DNA from: Pseudoalteromonas fuliginea
Lineage (GTDB): Bacteria > Pseudomonadota > Gammaproteobacteria > Enterobacterales > Alteromonadaceae
DNA length: 64,000 nucleotides
Assembly: GCF_000690055.1 (NCBI RefSeq)
Contig: NZ_JJNZ01000007.1
Span: 62,001 to 126,000, forward strand
Direction: 5' to 3'
How positions within the stretch are numbered: the stretch's first letter is position 1; every line of letters begins with the position of its first letter. The notes below the pieces were generated by a model. The model did not search any database and was not told the origin of the DNA. It saw only the letters and a list, made by a program, of their open reading frames with translations. Below, piece after piece: positions 26,695 to 35,788 of this stretch. Position numbers and translations under genes: made by a program.

Positions 26695-26719
26695 TTAAAA
26701 GGGGAGAGTTACTCTCCCC
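26695..26719 (-). terminator. Attenuator-like hairpin between curlin gene and csgE
   Basis: On the minus strand a perfect GGGGAGA/TCTCCCC stem (26701-26719) is followed by TTTTAATT, right between the curlin stop and the csgE start. It would terminate much of the curlin transcript while letting some reach csgEFG. Confidence 0.8.
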
Positions 26720-26730
26720 AACCTTTGCAA

Positions 26731-28233
26731 TTACATTTGTGTAATTGTTGCCGTATTACCATCACCCATTTGAGTAACAGATACTGTACTGTTAAAGCCA
26801 ATGACAGCGCCTTCAACAATATTATCGTTACCCAGCTGAGTTACGCTAAATGATACGTTTTCACCGCCAACTAAAAAGGCTGATTGCTCTGTTCCGCCAA
26901 CCCAGTTATTTTCACCTTGTTGTGAAATATCAATGCTGTGGTCGTTGCCTTCAACCATTAAATCAATAACATTCATTTCGCCAGTTTGAGCAATATCAAT
27001 TTGACTACCGTTACTGTCTAAAATGCCAGCAAGTGTTAGCATTGTTTCATTTAGAGAACCATCTTGAACAATATCAATATCGTTATCGTTTGAAGTAAGT
27101 GAAGTGTCTGGGTAAGACGACTCCACAACAGCGGTATTATCTTGGCCTGTTTGTGTTAGATTTATGTCGTTATCAGAGCCATTAAAGTTAACTAAATGTG
27201 CTGAGTTAAATTCACCTACCTGATCAATCGTAAATTCATTATCAGAACCTAACACGCCCATGTAAGCGTCATTGAACAAACCATTTTGATTACTTGTTAG
27301 CTCATTATTATCACCAATAAGTTCAGCGGTAGCAGTGTTGTATGTATCTACTTGAGTAATGGTTACTTCATTGTTTTGACCTTCAAATAACGCTGAGTCT
27401 GCGGTGTTGTTACTGCCTTCTTGGTCAATGTCTATTTCGTTATCATTACCCACAACCGCTGCAAATGTTACAGCATTTGTATTGCCATCTTGTTCAATGG
27501 AAAACTCGTTAGCGTCGCCAGAAATAGCACTGAGTGTTACCGCATTACGATCGCCATCTTGCTCAATATCAAGCTCGTTGTCGTTACCTTGTAAAGAACT
27601 GACTTTAAAGGTGTTCCAGTAACCTGCTTGCTCTAAATCGAGTGTATTCTGATCGCCAGTGAGCATTGTTATTTCAGCTTCATGCCATTCACCAGTTTGC
27701 AGCGAAGTTATTTCGTTGCCATTACCTTGCATATCCATGTTGTAGAACCAATGACCGCCAGTGCCTTGTTCTACTTCAATCAAGTTGTCATCACCAGTTA
27801 CTGTATTTATAGCTTCGTTATTGACCAAAACACCTTGGCCAACCTGTGTTACAAGTAAGAGGTTATTATTACCAGTAACTTCGGTTATTAATCCATTCGC
27901 AGTACCATCTTGAGCGTATGCTTGTGAGTTGCTATCACCAATTGTAGTTACTTCAGCATAGTTACCAAACTGTGCTTGGGTTACTTCTGTATCGTTATTA
28001 TTGCCTGTTGTTGTGACAAGCATGGTATTGCTATCGCCATTTTGTATTAACAATGCCGTATTGTTGTTTAATGTTTGAGCAAGTGTCATTGAATTAGCTG
28101 TACTTGCAATAGATACCTTGGTGTTAAGTTCAGAGCTAGATACTGATTTATTACCTGTTTCAGCATATGAGGCAAAGCTAGTACTCATTGCAATTGCAAC
28201 CGCGCAGCTTAGAATTGATTTGTTCAACTTCAT
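26731..28233 (-). CDS. Giant curlin-repeat protein (CsgA/CsgB role)
   Basis: I start at ATG 28233 (GGAG upstream; signal peptide ILSCAVAIAMSTSFASYA), not at the upstream non-ATG start, giving 500 residues. From ~60 to the end it consists of roughly 18-20 curlin-type units of ~22-24 residues with the N-x-x-x-x-x-Q-x-G-x-x-N-like pattern (GNDNEIDIDQEGSNN, GDANEFSIEQDGNTN), very rich in Asn, Asp and Gln. E. coli CsgA has five units in 151 residues, so this is about three times longer and strongly acidic. No separate csgB-type gene is visible; the one protein may nucleate and polymerise. First gene of csgA-like-csgE-csgF-csgG. Confidence 0.9.
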   Translation of the reverse strand: MKLNKSILSCAVAIAMSTSFASYAETGNKSVSSSELNTKVSIASTANSMTLAQTLNNNTALLIQNGDSNTMLVTTTGNNNDTEVTQAQFGNYAEVTTIGDSNSQAYAQDGTANGLITEVTGNNNLLLVTQVGQGVLVNNEAINTVTGDDNLIEVEQGTGGHWFYNMDMQGNGNEITSLQTGEWHEAEITMLTGDQNTLDLEQAGYWNTFKVSSLQGNDNELDIEQDGDRNAVTLSAISGDANEFSIEQDGNTNAVTFAAVVGNDNEIDIDQEGSNNTADSALFEGQNNEVTITQVDTYNTATAELIGDNNELTSNQNGLFNDAYMGVLGSDNEFTIDQVGEFNSAHLVNFNGSDNDINLTQTGQDNTAVVESSYPDTSLTSNDNDIDIVQDGSLNETMLTLAGILDSNGSQIDIAQTGEMNVIDLMVEGNDHSIDISQQGENNWVGGTEQSAFLVGGENVSFSVTQLGNDNIVEGAVIGFNSTVSVTQMGDGNTATITQM

Positions 28234-28815
28234 TATTTTTCTCCTTGAAATGATAAAATCAAACACCTTAAATGTTATAGGTTTTAATAAGGTATTTGCT
28301 GTCTCAGCATGCCGTGCCGATATAATGTTTTGTGATCCGCTTTAGTTACTTATGTAAGTGAGTGAAGCGAAATATATGATTATTGAGTAAAAACGAGTCT
28401 TGTCATAAAGCTAACACTGACAAAGTTTAAGCTTAAATTCATAATCAAGTACTAACTGTATTCCTCAATATGAATTTCTTAAATCATCATTTTTTACCAA
28501 TTTTTTTTATTTTATATTTCAAATGGTTAAGCTTATAACCTTGCTTTTTTAGATTTTATTCGAAAAAAGCAGTAAAAAAACATGACCCTATATTGGGTAG
28601 AGGTAAGTGTAATAAATTCATTATAATGACTGTATTAGGTGTTTTTTTTTGCCAATTCTAGTTAAAAATAATGGTTTTTTGTTATTTTTAATCTTTATTA
28701 CTTGTTTAATTTGGTGTTTGGTTGTTTGCTTATATCTTGCCATGTGATCCCTTGTACTTGAAGTAGTGAAAAACTTGCTTAGTGTTTCTAAGCCTTCCCT
28801 ACTATGGATAGAACA
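28234..28815. other. Divergent promoter region, curlin and subtilase
   Basis: About 580 bp without a gene, very AT-rich, with several poly-T tracts (28498-28510, 28635-28648). It must hold the promoters of the curlin operon (-) and the subtilase (+). I see no clear operator; a weak ACCC/GGGT inverted repeat is near 28584. The long AT-rich stretch would suit H-NS-like silencing, which is inference. Confidence 0.5.
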
Positions 28816-31320
28816 ATGAAAACAAAATTATCTATTATTACGCTCGCGCTACTACCTTGTTTAGCTTCTGCAAAGTTACCTGATGCAGGTGCACTGCAAC
28901 AAGTTACTGCAAGTAGTGACTCTATAATTGTTAAATATAAAAAAAATACAACGCCACAAATGCGTAAACAAGTACGCGCTATGGTTAAAGCTAAAATATC
29001 GGATTTAAATAATGATGAGGTTGATGATAACTTTACGTCATTATTTTCGGGCCGTTTAGCTAAGTTTAAAGTCTCTGGTATGAGTACCAAAGAAGCTATT
29101 GAGCGTTTGAAGTCAAATCAAGCTATTGAATATGTAGAGCCAGATTACCGAGTGAGTATTGCTACAAGCTCTCCTAATGATCCTCGTTTTGATGAACTAT
29201 GGGGTTTAAATAATGAGGGCCAAACAGGTGGTGTTACAGATGCCGATATTGATGCACCTGAAGCGTGGGACATTTCTATCGGTAGCCGCGATATTGTAGT
29301 GGGTGTTATTGATACAGGTGTTGATTATAGTCATCCCGATTTAGTTGATAACGCATGGGTTAATGCGGGCGAAATTGCTGGTGATGGTATTGATAATGAC
29401 GGCAATGGTTATATTGATGATATTCATGGTATTAACGCGATTACAGATGCTGGCGACCCAATGGATGACCAAGGACATGGTTCTCATGTGTCAGGCACAA
29501 TCGGTGCAAGCGGTAACAATTCAACGGGTATTGTAGGTGTAAACCAAGAAGTATCTATTGTTGGTTGTAAGTTTTTAGATGCGGCTGGTAATGGCTCAAC
29601 ATCAGATGCAATTAAGTGTATTGACTATATGGTTAACCTTAAAAATTCAGGTGTTAATTTACGTGTTCTAAACAATAGTTGGGGTGGTGGTGGTTTTAGC
29701 CAAGCTTTAGCTGATGCAATTACAGTAAGTGAGCAAGCTGACATTTTATTTGTTGCCGCTGCCGGTAATGATGCAGTTGATAATGATGCAAACCCGCATT
29801 ACCCATCAAGCTATGAACACGAGAGTGTTTTTTCTATTGCGAGCACTGATAGCAGCGATAATTTATCTGACTTCTCACAATGGGGTTTAACCAGTGTTGA
29901 TATGGGGGCACCCGGTAGTGCTATTTTATCAACAGTCCCGGGTAACGGTTATGCTACTTACTCAGGCACTTCAATGGCAACACCTCATGTTGCAGGTGTT
30001 GCTGCACTTGTGTTGTCAATCAACCCAGATTTAACAACCACAGAACTTAAACAGTTATTGATGAGCAGTGGTGATGTAAATACTGCATTACAAGGTAAAA
30101 CGGTTGCTGGCACTCGACTCAATGCAAACCAAGCATTACTTGATGCAGACCCAACCCCGAGTTTTATAATGTCTGTGACACCTGTATCACAGCAAAAAAC
30201 AGTAGGCGAAACTGCATCGTATACATTTGAAATAGGTTCTATTGCACAGTGGGATGGTGAAGTAACACTTGATCTAACATCTAGTCTTGGTGGTGCATAT
30301 TTATCTGCATTAACAGCACGTCCAGGCGAAACAGTACAGCTTAGTGTTGAGACCGATGAAAATACGCCATGGGGTGATTATGAGTTTACTGTTACAGCAA
30401 CATCAGATGATATTGTTAAAGAAAAAACAGTAAGTTTAATGTTACAACCTGCTGGTTTAAATGACTTTACGTATAGTAATGAAGAAAATCTACCGATCCC
30501 TGATAACGATCCATTAGGCGTTAATTCGGTTATCACAGTTGCTGATGATTTAACTATTTTTGGTACTTCAGCAGATGTAAATATCACACACACGTGGTCT
30601 GGCGATTTAGTACTTACACTTACTTCACCGCAAGGCTCTGAAGTCACTCTACAAAGTAATCAAGGTGGTAGCGAAGACGATATTGTTAAAACGTTTACAT
30701 CAAGTGTATTTAATGGCGAAGTAGGAACCGGTGATTGGACATTAAATGTTGTCGATACGGCAGGTATAGATACAGGTAATATTAATAGTTGGTCACTTAC
30801 GTTCAGTGCTATTGGTGAAGTAGGTACACAACCACCTCTTGCTAGTTTCACTGTTGATACACAAGGGTTAACCGCTGCATTTGTAGACACAAGCAGTGAT
30901 GCTAATAATGATATAACACAGTGGAGCTGGAACTTTGGTGATGGTGCAACATCAACTGACTCAAGACCAGTACATGCCTATGCCCAATCAGGTAGTTACG
31001 ATGTAGAGTTAACGGTTACAGATAGTGAAGGTAATACTGATTCATTTACTCAAACGGTTGTTGTAAGTGACGTGACCCTTGAGCTGAACTTAAAACGCGC
31101 TAACAAAACACGTTTAGGTACAATGCGTGTAGAACTTAGCTGGGAAGAAGTGGGTGCAGAGTCATTAAGCGTTTACCGTAATGGCGAGTTAGTTGATACC
31201 GTTTCAGATAACGGTCGTTACCGTGATTACGTGCGTGGAGCTACGTTACCATCGTACGATTACCAATTATGTGTAACAGAAAATGTGTGTTCGAATATCA
31301 TCACCGTTTCTTTTGAATAA
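28816..31320 (+). CDS. Secreted subtilisin-family protease with P and PKD domains
   Basis: 834 residues from ATG 28816, which puts the signal peptide first (MKTKLSIITLALLPCLASA); ATG 28804 adds four residues. Next is an inhibitor-type propeptide (~35-115, VEPDYRVSI at its end). The S8 catalytic domain has Asp ~166 (VIDTGVDYSHPD), His ~221 (GHGSHVSG) and Ser ~386 (GTSMATPHVAG). Further on are a proprotein-convertase P domain (~545-665, ITHTWSGDLVLTLTSPQG), a PKD domain (~675-755, WSWNFGDGATSTDSRPVHAYAQSG) and a ~75-residue C-terminal fibronectin-like tail. Probably a nutrient-scavenging extracellular protease; P and PKD domains bind or loosen insoluble protein substrates. Confidence 0.95.
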   Translation: MKTKLSIITLALLPCLASAKLPDAGALQQVTASSDSIIVKYKKNTTPQMRKQVRAMVKAKISDLNNDEVDDNFTSLFSGRLAKFKVSGMSTKEAIERLKSNQAIEYVEPDYRVSIATSSPNDPRFDELWGLNNEGQTGGVTDADIDAPEAWDISIGSRDIVVGVIDTGVDYSHPDLVDNAWVNAGEIAGDGIDNDGNGYIDDIHGINAITDAGDPMDDQGHGSHVSGTIGASGNNSTGIVGVNQEVSIVGCKFLDAAGNGSTSDAIKCIDYMVNLKNSGVNLRVLNNSWGGGGFSQALADAITVSEQADILFVAAAGNDAVDNDANPHYPSSYEHESVFSIASTDSSDNLSDFSQWGLTSVDMGAPGSAILSTVPGNGYATYSGTSMATPHVAGVAALVLSINPDLTTTELKQLLMSSGDVNTALQGKTVAGTRLNANQALLDADPTPSFIMSVTPVSQQKTVGETASYTFEIGSIAQWDGEVTLDLTSSLGGAYLSALTARPGETVQLSVETDENTPWGDYEFTVTATSDDIVKEKTVSLMLQPAGLNDFTYSNEENLPIPDNDPLGVNSVITVADDLTIFGTSADVNITHTWSGDLVLTLTSPQGSEVTLQSNQGGSEDDIVKTFTSSVFNGEVGTGDWTLNVVDTAGIDTGNINSWSLTFSAIGEVGTQPPLASFTVDTQGLTAAFVDTSSDANNDITQWSWNFGDGATSTDSRPVHAYAQSGSYDVELTVTDSEGNTDSFTQTVVVSDVTLELNLKRANKTRLGTMRVELSWEEVGAESLSVYRNGELVDTVSDNGRYRDYVRGATLPSYDYQLCVTENVCSNIITVSFE

Positions 31321-31345
31321 ATTTTATTACATCTAAAGTAATTTA

Positions 31346-31370
31346 AGCCCAGCAAAGCTGGGCTTTTTTA
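31346..31370 (+). terminator. Rho-independent terminator of the subtilase gene
   Basis: AGCCCAGC / GCTGGGCT perfect 8-bp stem, AAA loop and TTTTT tail, 26 bp after the stop. Confidence 0.95.
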
Positions 31371-31422
31371 TGTTTACGATGAGGGTAATAAGTAATTAGA
31401 ATTTATTTTTAATGGATTACAG

Positions 31423-32355
31423 CTATGCTTTTTTATACGGGTGGGTTTTAAGCCAGTGCTCGGCTATTTGTTCACGCGTGGCAAACCAAACTTGCTCATG
31501 CGATCGGGCATATTCTAAAAACCGTGCTAATGCTTTTATTCTTCCTGGTCTGCCAATTAAGCGACAATGCAAACCTATCGACATCATTTTTGGGGCGTTT
31601 TCACCTTCTGGAGCGCCTTCCTCGTATAGTGTATCAAAGGCATCTTTTAAGTAATTATAAAATTGATCGCCTGCGTTAAAACCCTGCACGGCAGCAAAGC
31701 GCATGTCGTTTACATCAAGCGTGTAGGGCACTATTAACTGTGGTTTACCTTCTTTAATACTGTAAAAAGGTAGGTCGTCGCTGTAATCGTCGGCATCATA
31801 TAAAAAATTACCATTTTCAACTACAAGGGCTGCTGTGTTAGGGCTTGTGCGCCCTGTGTACCAACCTTTGGGCTTTTTACCGGTAAGCGCTTGAATGATT
31901 TCAATGGCTTGTTGCATATGCTCGCGTTCGGTTTGCTTATCTATATTTTGATAATTAATCCAGCGCAGGCCATGGCTTGCAATTTCGTGGCTTGCTTCAA
32001 CAAAGGCTTTAGCTACATCGGGGTGGCGCTCAAGGGCCATCGCCACTGCAAAAATGGTGACCGGTATATCGTATTTTTTAAATAAACGCAGTAGCCTCCA
32101 CACGCCCGCGCGCGAGCCATATTCGTAAATAGACTCCATGCTTATATGGCGGTCTTCAACATGGGGGGCACTGACTATTTCTGATAAAAACGTTTCAGCG
32201 GCTGCATCACCATGTAATACACAATTTTCGCCGCCTTCTTCGTAATTTAATACTACTTGCACGGCAATGCGGGCTTTATTAGGCCAGTTTGCATGGGGTA
32301 CATCTGGACCATAACCAATTAAATCGCGCGGGTAGTTTTTAAAATGCTCACTCAT
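31423..32355 (-). CDS. puuE: Cofactor-independent allantoinase PuuE (polysaccharide deacetylase family)
   Basis: 310 residues. Characteristic N-terminus DLIGYGPDVPHANWPNKARIAV, then LNYEEGGENCVLHGD, EYGSRAGVWRLLRLF, ASHEIASHGLRWINY and GRTSPNT, all hallmarks of PuuE, which hydrolyses allantoin to allantoate within the NodB-like fold. Ends a run of purine-catabolic genes with 1-5 bp spacing, two bp after puuD. It follows urate oxidation and OHCU decarboxylation in the same operon, so pathway order and gene order agree. Confidence 0.93.
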   Translation of the reverse strand: MSEHFKNYPRDLIGYGPDVPHANWPNKARIAVQVVLNYEEGGENCVLHGDAAAETFLSEIVSAPHVEDRHISMESIYEYGSRAGVWRLLRLFKKYDIPVTIFAVAMALERHPDVAKAFVEASHEIASHGLRWINYQNIDKQTEREHMQQAIEIIQALTGKKPKGWYTGRTSPNTAALVVENGNFLYDADDYSDDLPFYSIKEGKPQLIVPYTLDVNDMRFAAVQGFNAGDQFYNYLKDAFDTLYEEGAPEGENAPKMMSIGLHCRLIGRPGRIKALARFLEYARSHEQVWFATREQIAEHWLKTHPYKKA

Positions 32356-32356
32356 T

Positions 32357-33568
32357 TTATTGCTCCTTTTTAAGTGCTGTGAGCCAAGACCCGAGCGTTT
32401 CGCGCTCTGTGTCAGTCATTTTGGTCATATTAGCCAGTGGCATATCTTTGGTTATAACCGCGCGGGTATGAATAAGCGTGCTGGCTTTTTTTACATCACT
32501 AATAGAGTCGAGCTTAAAGCCTAGCGGCGCTGTTTGAAAAAGCTCAGAGGTAGGTGTTTCGCTGTGGCACTGTGTACAGTGCTTACTAATTATATCCCAC
32601 GCTTGTGCGTCGGTAATACTTGCTTGTAAAGGCGCGCTTTCGCCTGCATTTGTTGGTGTACTGGGCCAAGGGGCTATGGCGAGCATAAGAGCAAAAAAGG
32701 CGGCAATACCGCTTACAAGTACTGAGGGCTTATTAACGCCTTGATGCTTTAAGTTAAAGTAATGGCGTATCCACATACCAATACCAAACAGCGCAATTAA
32801 AATAAGCCAGCCAAAGTTGTGGCTATACGTATAAGGAAAGTGATTGCTAAGCATAATAAATACTACAGGTAATGTGGCGTAGTTATTATGAATAGAACAC
32901 AGCTTTGCCTTTAAACCTGGCGCTGAATCAGGGATTCTACCAGCTTCTACTTCACTCACCATGTAGCGCTGCCCTGGCATAATAATGTGATACACATTGC
33001 CAACCATACACGTGCCAATGAGTGCGCCTACATGAATATACACAGCGCGGTCGCTAAATAATTGATCAACCCCAAAAGTCCACAGAGCTAATAAACCAAT
33101 AACTACAGCAATAAACACTTTGCCGTTTTCAACCAGCGGGGTTTTACACAATAAACGATAAATACCATAACCTAAGCCAATAAAACCAAGGGATGCGCCA
33201 ATAGCTGCAAATTTACTTAGCTCACTTTTACTGTTATCAATTAAGTACACATCGGCGCCAACATAATAAAGTAAGCTAAATAGTAATATACCGGTGATCC
33301 AGGTTGTGTACGCTTCCCACTTAAACCAATGCAGGGTATGAGGCATTTGTTCAGGGCCATTTTGATACTTAGCCACTTCGTAAAAGCCACCACCATGCAC
33401 GGCCCATAAATCGCCTTTTATGCCTTTATCTATTTTCCACTGCGGTGGTGTTTGTAGGTTGTTATCAAGCCATGCAAAATAAAATGAAGCGCCAATCCAT
33501 GCTATACCAGCAATAACATGAAAGTAACGCAGTACTAAATGAGCAAGCTCAAATAAATAGTTTTCCAT
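32357..33568 (-). CDS. puuD: Membrane urate hydroxylase PuuD with C-terminal cytochrome c
   Basis: 403 residues, with an N-terminal integral-membrane domain (~8 segments; YFHVIAGIAWIGASFYFAWLD, HWFKWEAYTTWITG) and a C-terminal cytochrome c domain containing the haem motif CTQCH (~340) and a Met ligand candidate in TKDMPLANMTKM. It oxidises urate to 5-hydroxyisourate and passes electrons to the respiratory chain instead of to oxygen directly. This is the urate oxidase of the cluster, with no cofactor-free uricase present. Confidence 0.93.
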   Translation of the reverse strand: MENYLFELAHLVLRYFHVIAGIAWIGASFYFAWLDNNLQTPPQWKIDKGIKGDLWAVHGGGFYEVAKYQNGPEQMPHTLHWFKWEAYTTWITGILLFSLLYYVGADVYLIDNSKSELSKFAAIGASLGFIGLGYGIYRLLCKTPLVENGKVFIAVVIGLLALWTFGVDQLFSDRAVYIHVGALIGTCMVGNVYHIIMPGQRYMVSEVEAGRIPDSAPGLKAKLCSIHNNYATLPVVFIMLSNHFPYTYSHNFGWLILIALFGIGMWIRHYFNLKHQGVNKPSVLVSGIAAFFALMLAIAPWPSTPTNAGESAPLQASITDAQAWDIISKHCTQCHSETPTSELFQTAPLGFKLDSISDVKKASTLIHTRAVITKDMPLANMTKMTDTERETLGSWLTALKKEQ

Positions 33569-33573
33569 AACGG

Positions 33574-34938
33574 TTAAGCCTCTTCTAATACCGGTGAGCG
33601 GGTGTCTGAAAATTGATTGTTATCATCGCGCTTATACACACTTTTACCCATAATGTAGGTTTGCTCAACGCAGCGGTCGTCGCCTAACATCATCATTGCA
33701 AATAGTTTTTCATGTAGGGTTTTGGCATGCTGTATTCTAAATTTTAAAAATGGGGTTGCTGAACAATCCATTACAATAAAATCGGCTTCACAACCGGCTT
33801 CAAAATTACCAATTGTCCCTTCTAAATCAAGTGCTCTAGCCCCGCCGAGTGTTGCTAAATACAGCCCTTTAAATGCTGAAAACTTTTGACCTTGTAACTG
33901 TTGGATTTTGTACGCTTCGTTACCTGTTTGTAGCATAGAAAAGCTTGTTCCTGCGCCTACATCGGTACCCATGCCTACGTTTATGCCGTGCTCTTCACAG
34001 GCTTTTAAATTTAAAAGTCCTGATCCTAAAAATAGGTTTGAGGTAGGGCAGTGCGATATTGCCGCATTGTTATCTGCAAGGCAGCATAGCTCGCGCTCAG
34101 ATAAATGAATACTATGGGCAAATACTGAGCGTTTACGTACCATTTTTGCTTGCTCGTACACGCCTAAGTAGTCTTTGGCTTCTGGAAATAGCCCTTTTAC
34201 CCATTCGCACTCGTCTTTGTTTTCCGATAGGTGTGTATGCAGGTAGGTGTCTGGGTATTCTTCAAGCAATTGAGTACATTTTTGAAGTTGCTCAGGGGTT
34301 GATGTAGGAGCAAAACGCGGTGTAACTGCGTAGCTTAACCTGTCAACATTGTGCCATTTTTCAATGAGGGCTTTAGATTCGTCATAACTTGTTTGCGCGC
34401 AATCAGATAAGTCGTCAGGGCAGTTACGATCCATCATTACTTTACCGGCAATCATGCGTAAATTGCGTTTTTGTGATTCTTTAAAAAACGCATCAACCGA
34501 TTGCGGATGCACTGTGCCAAATACAAGGGCAGTGGTTGTGCCATTGCGCAGCAGCTCGTCTAAAAAGCGATTAGAGATCTCTTTTGAATAATGCTTACAT
34601 GTAAACTTTTTCTCTGTCGGAAACGCGTATTCGGTGAGCCAACTTAGCAGTTGCTCGCCATACGCGCCTACCATTTCGGTTTGCGGCAAATGTATGTGTG
34701 TGTCAATCATACCAGGCATAACGAGTTTGCCATCGTGGCGGATAACACGCGCTGATTTATCAATTGTTGGCAGTATGTCGTGCTCGTAGCCAAGTTTAAC
34801 TACTTTGCCGTGCTTGATAACTAATGCGCCCTTTTCAAAAAAACGATGGGCGTTTTCGCCAGTAATGGCAGGGTCGTCAACAAAGTCGAGTATATCGGCA
34901 CAAACTACTGTTAAGTTATTATTGTTTTGTGTGCTCAT
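33574..34938 (-). CDS. guaD: Guanine deaminase
   Basis: 454 residues of the amidohydrolase superfamily. Metal ligands in PGMIDTHIHLPQTEMVG, HTHLSENKDE, FAHSIHLSERE and GMGTDVGAGTS; the substrate-pocket LLSWLTEYAFPTEKKF is characteristic of GuaD. Converts guanine to xanthine, the entry point of the pathway, feeding the xanthine dehydrogenase encoded upstream in the operon. Cytoplasmic, Zn-dependent by family. Confidence 0.93.
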   Translation of the reverse strand: MSTQNNNNLTVVCADILDFVDDPAITGENAHRFFEKGALVIKHGKVVKLGYEHDILPTIDKSARVIRHDGKLVMPGMIDTHIHLPQTEMVGAYGEQLLSWLTEYAFPTEKKFTCKHYSKEISNRFLDELLRNGTTTALVFGTVHPQSVDAFFKESQKRNLRMIAGKVMMDRNCPDDLSDCAQTSYDESKALIEKWHNVDRLSYAVTPRFAPTSTPEQLQKCTQLLEEYPDTYLHTHLSENKDECEWVKGLFPEAKDYLGVYEQAKMVRKRSVFAHSIHLSERELCCLADNNAAISHCPTSNLFLGSGLLNLKACEEHGINVGMGTDVGAGTSFSMLQTGNEAYKIQQLQGQKFSAFKGLYLATLGGARALDLEGTIGNFEAGCEADFIVMDCSATPFLKFRIQHAKTLHEKLFAMMMLGDDRCVEQTYIMGKSVYKRDDNNQFSDTRSPVLEEA

Positions 34939-34940
34939 AG

Positions 34941-35291
34941 TTAGCTACCTCTGTATGTAGAGTAGCCAAACGGGCTAAGCAACAATGGGATATGGTGATG
35001 TTTAGTATCTTGTAATCTAAACGTTATTTGCGCCTCTGGGTAAAACGCAGGGGTAGGTTGGTTTTGGTAGTAGCTATCTAAATCAAATACTAGCTTATAG
35101 GTTGCAAATTCTACTTCTGTATTTAGCCAGTCGGTAATTCGCCCATCGGTATCGGTTGTGCCTTGGGTTAGTTGTACCCATTCGTTATTTGTAAGTTTAA
35201 ATAGCTTAACAGCAACGTTTGCCGCAGGTTTTCCGGTGCTGGTATCAAGTATATGGGTGGTAATAGGGCTTTTGTTCATACTTTTATTCAT
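34941..35291 (-). CDS. uraH: 5-hydroxyisourate hydrolase (transthyretin-like)
   Basis: 116 residues. Family marks: ITTHILDTSTGKPAANVAVKL with the catalytic His, and the C-terminal YSTYRGS tetrapeptide signature. No signal peptide. Hydrolyses 5-hydroxyisourate to OHCU, between PuuD and UraD. ATG 35291 overlaps the uraD stop by 4 bp; an internal ATG (MNKSPITTH) 12 bp later is an alternative start. Confidence 0.95.
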   Translation of the reverse strand: MNKSMNKSPITTHILDTSTGKPAANVAVKLFKLTNNEWVQLTQGTTDTDGRITDWLNTEVEFATYKLVFDLDSYYQNQPTPAFYPEAQITFRLQDTKHHHIPLLLSPFGYSTYRGS

Positions 35292-35788
35292 AGCAGTGAC
35301 TCCAATCTTATTTTTGTTATTTTGGCTTGTTCGCCCGCGGCTATATTTAGCTCTGTACTGCGGGTGTTGTGTATGCGCTGCTCTATGAGTTCGAGCATTT
35401 GTTCGGCCGTTTTACCGGTGGCGCACACAATAAAAATAAAGCCAAACTTGCTAAGGTACTCTTTATTAAGGGCAATCATTTTGGTAAGTACGGCCTCGTT
35501 TGCTTTGCTCATACCTGATTGCTCATGCCCCGCTTTTTGTGCGGTAGCAGCGTATTTTTTGCTAAGGGTTGATAAGTCGCCTATTTGCGGGTGGCCTTCA
35601 AAGGCAGCTAAATAGTCGCTCTCGCCAAGGCTATCCCATATGCTTTGTGCGCATTCAAACAGCTGTTGAGCACTTTTAAATGGCATTGCTTTTATCATGC
35701 CCGCTACCCAGTTAGGGGCCGCGCAGCAATGCTCAAGTGCTTGTTTTGCTTGTGCATCATTTAGCGTATTTATTTGTAAACTGCTCAT
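35288..35788 (-). CDS. uraD: OHCU decarboxylase
   Basis: 166 residues. CCAAPNWVAGMIKAMPF carries the conserved region with the catalytic His position, followed by FEGHPQIGDLSTL (catalytic His-Pro) and NKEYLSKFGFIFIVCATGK, diagnostic of UraD. Gives S-allantoin from OHCU. Overlaps xdhC and uraH by 4 bp each. Confidence 0.95.
   Translation of the reverse strand: MSSLQINTLNDAQAKQALEHCCAAPNWVAGMIKAMPFKSAQQLFECAQSIWDSLGESDYLAAFEGHPQIGDLSTLSKKYAATAQKAGHEQSGMSKANEAVLTKMIALNKEYLSKFGFIFIVCATGKTAEQMLELIEQRIHNTRSTELNIAAGEQAKITKIRLESLL

Noticed and set aside
28234-28815. Hidden small gene between curlin and protease genes
   Set aside because: Only short, AT-rich frames with poly-T tracts; no ribosome site with a sensible frame.
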